From: Bacillota bacterium
GTDB taxonomy: Bacteria > Bacillota > UBA4882 > UBA10575
Direction of reading: 5' to 3'
DNA: 64,000 bases
Assembly: GCA_012735135.1 (NCBI GenBank)
Contig: JAAYHY010000160.1
Span: 1 to 64,000, forward strand
The notes under the pieces are model-generated. The model saw only the letters and a list, made by a program, of their open reading frames with translations. It did not search any database and was not told the origin of the DNA. The position numbers were made by a program, and so were the translations under genes. Positions 60,472 to 64,000 of the stretch are shown piece by piece (positions within the stretch are counted from its first letter, which is position 1; each line of letters starts with the position of its first letter).

Positions 60472-61344
60472 TTAGCTACCGCCGGTTGTCCTCTGATCAA
60501 ATGTTTCCCTGATCCAGTTTGTAATATGATCATCGGTCGCCGCCGGATATTCCAACTGAAGTTTATCGGCTGTTTCCACCGAAAGTCTCCGAAATAGGCT
60601 AATCGATGCCAACAACCCCCTTAAGCTGTCTTTCTCATCATATTCGCTAAAAATGTCTTTTAGTTCCTTTAGTGTCCTTTGGTCAATCCATTCATGGAGA
60701 AAGCGTCCCCCATGCCAAACATCATAATCACTACCATGGAATGCTTTGGCATGCCATTCCATCATTTGCAGCAGTAGCATTCTAAGCTCATTTTCCCTGG
60801 TTTTGGCGGTCCATAATTCTCCCCGTATAATTTGTTTGGCTATATATAGAGAGGCGAAGAAAAACATATTAACAACTTGAACAAAAGCACCCCTATCAAT
60901 GGGCGAAGTTGATACCGGCTTAAAATCCGCCGGCACTATATGACTGCTTACATTATCCTTGTCCACCAAGACCCTTACTCCCCGATGAAAGTTGTGCGGG
61001 GTTATTCCATCCTTGGCCAATTGGTACAGGCTACTACTGGCCAAAAACACTATATCAACCTGATATCCGCCTTCAAATAGAGTAAGACGTTCCGGCTCGC
61101 CACTGGAAGTCTGATAAGCAAAGGTTACCCAAATCTTACCGAGGTTTTTCAACCAATCGATATTGTGTAAATAGAAATCACTATTATTTGCATATAAAAT
61201 AATGTCCAAATCGGCCCATTCATCGGCGGGATGATCAACACGGGCTCTTGACCCCACAATAAAAACAGCTCTTATATCATCTGTTGCTTCGGCCCATTTT
61301 GCAAAGGCTCTTTCAAATGTCCGGTAAAAATCATCTGCTTTCAT
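60472..61344 (-). CDS. Nucleotidyltransferase, aminoglycoside 6-adenylyltransferase-like
   Basis: AVFIVGSRARVDHPADEWADLDIILY; ANT(6)/AadK-like layout. Confidence 0.88.
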   Translation of the reverse strand: MKADDFYRTFERAFAKWAEATDDIRAVFIVGSRARVDHPADEWADLDIILYANNSDFYLHNIDWLKNLGKIWVTFAYQTSSGEPERLTLFEGGYQVDIVFLASSSLYQLAKDGITPHNFHRGVRVLVDKDNVSSHIVPADFKPVSTSPIDRGAFVQVVNMFFFASLYIAKQIIRGELWTAKTRENELRMLLLQMMEWHAKAFHGSDYDVWHGGRFLHEWIDQRTLKELKDIFSEYDEKDSLRGLLASISLFRRLSVETADKLQLEYPAATDDHITNWIRETFDQRTTGGS

Positions 61345-61457
61345 AACAGCAAATCCCCCCCTACCCGCTTTATATTACCATTGTTTATTAATAATTTCAA
61401 CATTTGCCATTGTCTAAGCTTTTTTTAACTTAACAAATCTATCTCATCTTGTCGCCT

Positions 61458-62003
61458 TCACTTCTGATCTTCGAGGTATGGCAAGCGGCCATGTTTCACC
61501 CATAACCTGGCTTCCACCAGCCTGTGCTCCTGCTCCACATTGAGGCAACTGGTAAGCATTACCCCGTTCTTCCATGCCGAAGTGGATTCAATGACCAGCC
61601 CGTCGCCAATATATGTCCCCACATGCCCGCTTATCCAGACAATTTCCCCCGGGGTAATCCTGGAAAAATCCGTAGACGGCTTGCACCTGGCAATCAACTG
61701 GTCGGCGGAGAGGTCGGGGACCCCATTGGCTTTGTACTTGGCGCCGCCATGGGCTTTGGTGGGATCCCCGTTCCACCCCCAAAGGATTCCTTTGATTAAC
61801 CCCACACAATCAAAGGCAAAATAATCCCGGTCGATCAGTTTATATAAAAATTCCCTTCTCGTCTTTGTATACCAAGAAGGATATTGCTTTGTTTTTTCAT
61901 CAATGAGTTTCCGGGTCACCGGTGAGCCAAAAGTCCCCCACATATAAACGGTTTTATAATTCAAGGTCGCTAATAATTTTTGTAAAAATTCTTCTCTTGT
62001 CAT
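61458..62003 (-). CDS. NlpC/P60-like cysteine peptidase
   Basis: AFDCVGLIKGILWGWNG ... SRITPGEIVWISGHVGTYIGDGLVIEST (Cys-His layout). Confidence 0.72.
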   Translation of the reverse strand: MTREEFLQKLLATLNYKTVYMWGTFGSPVTRKLIDEKTKQYPSWYTKTRREFLYKLIDRDYFAFDCVGLIKGILWGWNGDPTKAHGGAKYKANGVPDLSADQLIARCKPSTDFSRITPGEIVWISGHVGTYIGDGLVIESTSAWKNGVMLTSCLNVEQEHRLVEARLWVKHGRLPYLEDQK

Positions 62004-62246
62004 TTTTACCCACCCTAAACTGTTAATCCTCACAAAGCTCCATTTTTCCCCAGTAGAAAAGAGACCAATAACTGACTAACGTTGCCGGTCCGGTTGGCCC
62101 GGTCTGGGTCATTTATTATTTGAAAGACTATTGTTGTAAAAATAATATTTATTATAACCGTTGGTAGAACCATATTTTTTATCCAGTGGAATCCATGCTT
62201 ATGATTATTAAAACATACTTATCATATATGTTTTTAAAATTTTTTC

Positions 62247-62275
62247 TTGACATTTACCCCAAACTGCTATATTAT
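62247..62275 (+). promoter_or_regulatory. Consensus sigma70-like promoter
   Basis: TTGACA - 17 nt - TATTAT. Confidence 0.85.
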
Positions 62276-62285
62276 ACCTATCAAT

Positions 62286-62303
62286 CATATATATTTTATA
62301 TGT
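62286..62303. promoter_or_regulatory. Shared palindromic operator candidate just downstream of the -10
   Basis: CATATATATTTTATATGT; 17 of 18 positions match the core at 59670-59687 apart from one or two bases. Confidence 0.6.
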
Positions 62304-62321
62304 GTTAGGAGTGGATAAAGC

Positions 62322-62447
62322 ATGACTAGTCTAAAGACCAAAAAGATGATCACCTCCTTTGCCATGCCCATGATGGGTTGTTTAGCTATGCCTGACTTTT
62401 ACATAGATCGGCGAATGTTACCATTTACTCCCTTTGTTAACTTTTAG
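62322..62447 (+). CDS. Met-rich 41-aa small ORF
   Basis: RBS TTAGGAGTGG then MTSLKTKKMITSFAMPMMGCLAMPDFYIDRRMLPFTPFVNF*. Confidence 0.55.
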   Translation: MTSLKTKKMITSFAMPMMGCLAMPDFYIDRRMLPFTPFVNF

Positions 62448-62458
62448 TGGTGCAAATG

Positions 62459-62494
62459 GTGCCGTTCGCCAAAGGCGAACGGCACTTTTTTTTT
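62459..62494 (+). terminator. Intrinsic terminator/attenuator between small ORF and nitrogenase-like gene
   Basis: gtgccgttcgcc aaa ggcgaacggcac TTTTTTTTT. Confidence 0.92.
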
Positions 62495-62587
62495 CAGGCG
62501 CTTGGCCAGTCAGGGGTTGGGTCGACCATTTGTTCTATATGGCTTGGCGCGACAAACTCTGAATCTTGACGAACGGAGGAATGACCG

Positions 62588-64000
62588 ATGACCAAGATCA
62601 ATTTAGCCCTGCCCGCGGCGGCGATCCGGGAGATCCGCATCAATTCGATCACCGGCTATCAAGGAGATGCCGAAGAGCTTGTCAAAGCCGGTGGTTGCGA
62701 CTTGAAAGATAAGGAACGTTCCTTTAGCCAGTGCATGGGCTGCACAACCTCGAAAGCGGCCTGTATGACCATTCTGATCCAGGATGCCGCGGTGATCAGC
62801 CACGGTCCGGTGGGATGCGCCTCCTGCCTTCACGAATTTTCCTTTACCTACCGGGTAAACGCGCCTCTCCGCGGAGTAAAGAAGCCCACCCCCCGGCGGA
62901 TCTTCTCCACCAATCTCCAGGAAAAGGAGGCCATTTACGGCGGCGGTCTTAAACTGGCCCAGGCCATCCGGGAAGTGCAGAACCGCACCAACGCCAAGGT
63001 TATCTTTGTCTTGACCACCTGTGCCTCCGGGATCATCGGCGACGATGTGGAGAGTGTTTGTACGGAAGCCGAGGAAGAACTGGGTATTCCGGTTGTCCCC
63101 ATTTTTTGTGAGGGTTTTCGTTCCAAGGTCTGGACCACCGGCTTCGATGCGGCTTATCACGCCATCGCCCGCAAACTTATCCCCAAGCCCCAACAGCGGC
63201 GGAAAGATCTGATCAACGTGATTAATTTCTGGGGTAGCGATGTCTTTTCCCAGTGGTTTGCCCCGTTTGGTGCAAAGCCCAATTACATCACCCCTTATGC
63301 AACGCTGGATAACCTGAAACAGGCCGGTGAAGCGGTAGCGACGGTCCAAGCCTGTTCAACCCTGGGCAGCTACCTGGGGGCCGTCCTCGAACAAGATTTT
63401 GGTGTGCCCGAGATTCCGGCCGCTCCCCCCTACGGCATTGCCCAAACCGACCGGTGGTTCCGGGCCCTGGGTCAAATCCTCGGCCAGGAATCGGTAGCCG
63501 AAAAGCTGATCGCGGAAAAGAAAAAAGAGTTTTTGCCCAAAATCGAAGCCCTGCGCCGGAAATTGGCGGGAAAAACCGCTTATGTTACGGCCGGAGCGGC
63601 CCATGGCCATGCCCTGCTGGCAGTCTTGGGCGAACTGGGAGTAACGCCCTGCGGGGCGGCGATTTTTCATCACGATCCCGTCTACGACAGCGGAAGGCCT
63701 GAAAACGATCAGTTGGCCCAGCGCGTGGCCGACTATGGCAATGTGCCCAACTATAATGTCTGCAATAAACAGGAATTCGAGCTGGTCAATGCGCTAAACC
63801 GGCTGCGTCCCGATGTCTTACTGGCCCGGCACGGCGGCATGACGCTGTGGGGAGCCAAACTTGGTATCCCCGCCCTTTTGGTTGGTGACGAGCATTACGC
63901 CATGGGTTATGAAGGCCTGGTCAACTACGGTGAACGGTTAGTGGAAGTTATGGAAAACGACGAGTTTGTCAAGGATCTCGCTAAACATGCGGTTATGCCC
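62588..64000 (+). CDS. Nitrogenase component 1-like protein (NifD/NifK superfamily), continues past window end
   Basis: 471 open codons to the edge; FSQCMGCTTSKAACMTILIQDAAVISHGPVGCASC, VLTTCASGIIGDDVESV, QACSTLGSYLGAVLEQDFGVP. Not in the supplied ORF track. Confidence 0.9.
   Translation, partial: MTKINLALPAAAIREIRINSITGYQGDAEELVKAGGCDLKDKERSFSQCMGCTTSKAACMTILIQDAAVISHGPVGCASCLHEFSFTYRVNAPLRGVKKPTPRRIFSTNLQEKEAIYGGGLKLAQAIREVQNRTNAKVIFVLTTCASGIIGDDVESVCTEAEEELGIPVVPIFCEGFRSKVWTTGFDAAYHAIARKLIPKPQQRRKDLINVINFWGSDVFSQWFAPFGAKPNYITPYATLDNLKQAGEAVATVQACSTLGSYLGAVLEQDFGVPEIPAAPPYGIAQTDRWFRALGQILGQESVAEKLIAEKKKEFLPKIEALRRKLAGKTAYVTAGAAHGHALLAVLGELGVTPCGAAIFHHDPVYDSGRPENDQLAQRVADYGNVPNYNVCNKQEFELVNALNRLRPDVLLARHGGMTLWGAKLGIPALLVGDEHYAMGYEGLVNYGERLVEVMENDEFVKDLAKHAVMP

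Noticed and set aside
62603-63673. Minus-strand ORFs 62603..63349 and 63356..63673
   Set aside because: Antisense shadows of the nitrogenase-like gene, which is open across 471 codons on the plus strand.
1-64000. tRNA, rRNA or complete insertion sequences
   Set aside because: None recognised on reading; no transposase with DDE/Y1 motifs or matching terminal repeats found. tRNAscan-SE and ISfinder searches would be needed to exclude them.

Overview
64 kb from what looks like an anaerobic, Firmicutes-like (possibly diderm) chromosome, judged from gene content only. Most of the window is ordinary bacterial gene content: a NarL-type two-component system, GH3 glucosidase, two separate ferrous iron (Feo) loci, a dipeptide ABC transporter without ATPases, SPFH protein, FN3 protein, MacB/FtsX-type ABC exporter, CNNM/CorC protein, HypA/HypB with a large FAD/FeS oxidoreductase, c-di-GMP enzymes with a glycosyltransferase, glycerate kinase/GntP, CysK, Rrf2 regulator, and a nitrogenase component-1-like gene running off the right edge. 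A short CRISPR array (4 spacers, no cas genes in the window) lies at about 42.81-43.11 kb. Gene remnants (amidohydrolase, ThiD-like, S41 peptidase, EamA, PadR) and several frameshifted or nonsense-interrupted genes are visible. The best candidates for something undescribed are: (1) the right-edge nitrogenase-like operon, with a Met-rich 41-aa ORF and intrinsic terminator between promoter and structural gene, and an AT-rich palindrome shared with cysK and the rrf2 gene (possible sulfur/Fe-S regulon); and (2) the second Feo operon, in which His-rich FeoA and FeoB with a Cys-rich linker are coupled to a nicotianamine-synthase-like enzyme, an LPG-synthase-TM flippase-like protein and PssA, with a DtxR-like box. 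All assignments are from reading motifs by eye; no database search was run.
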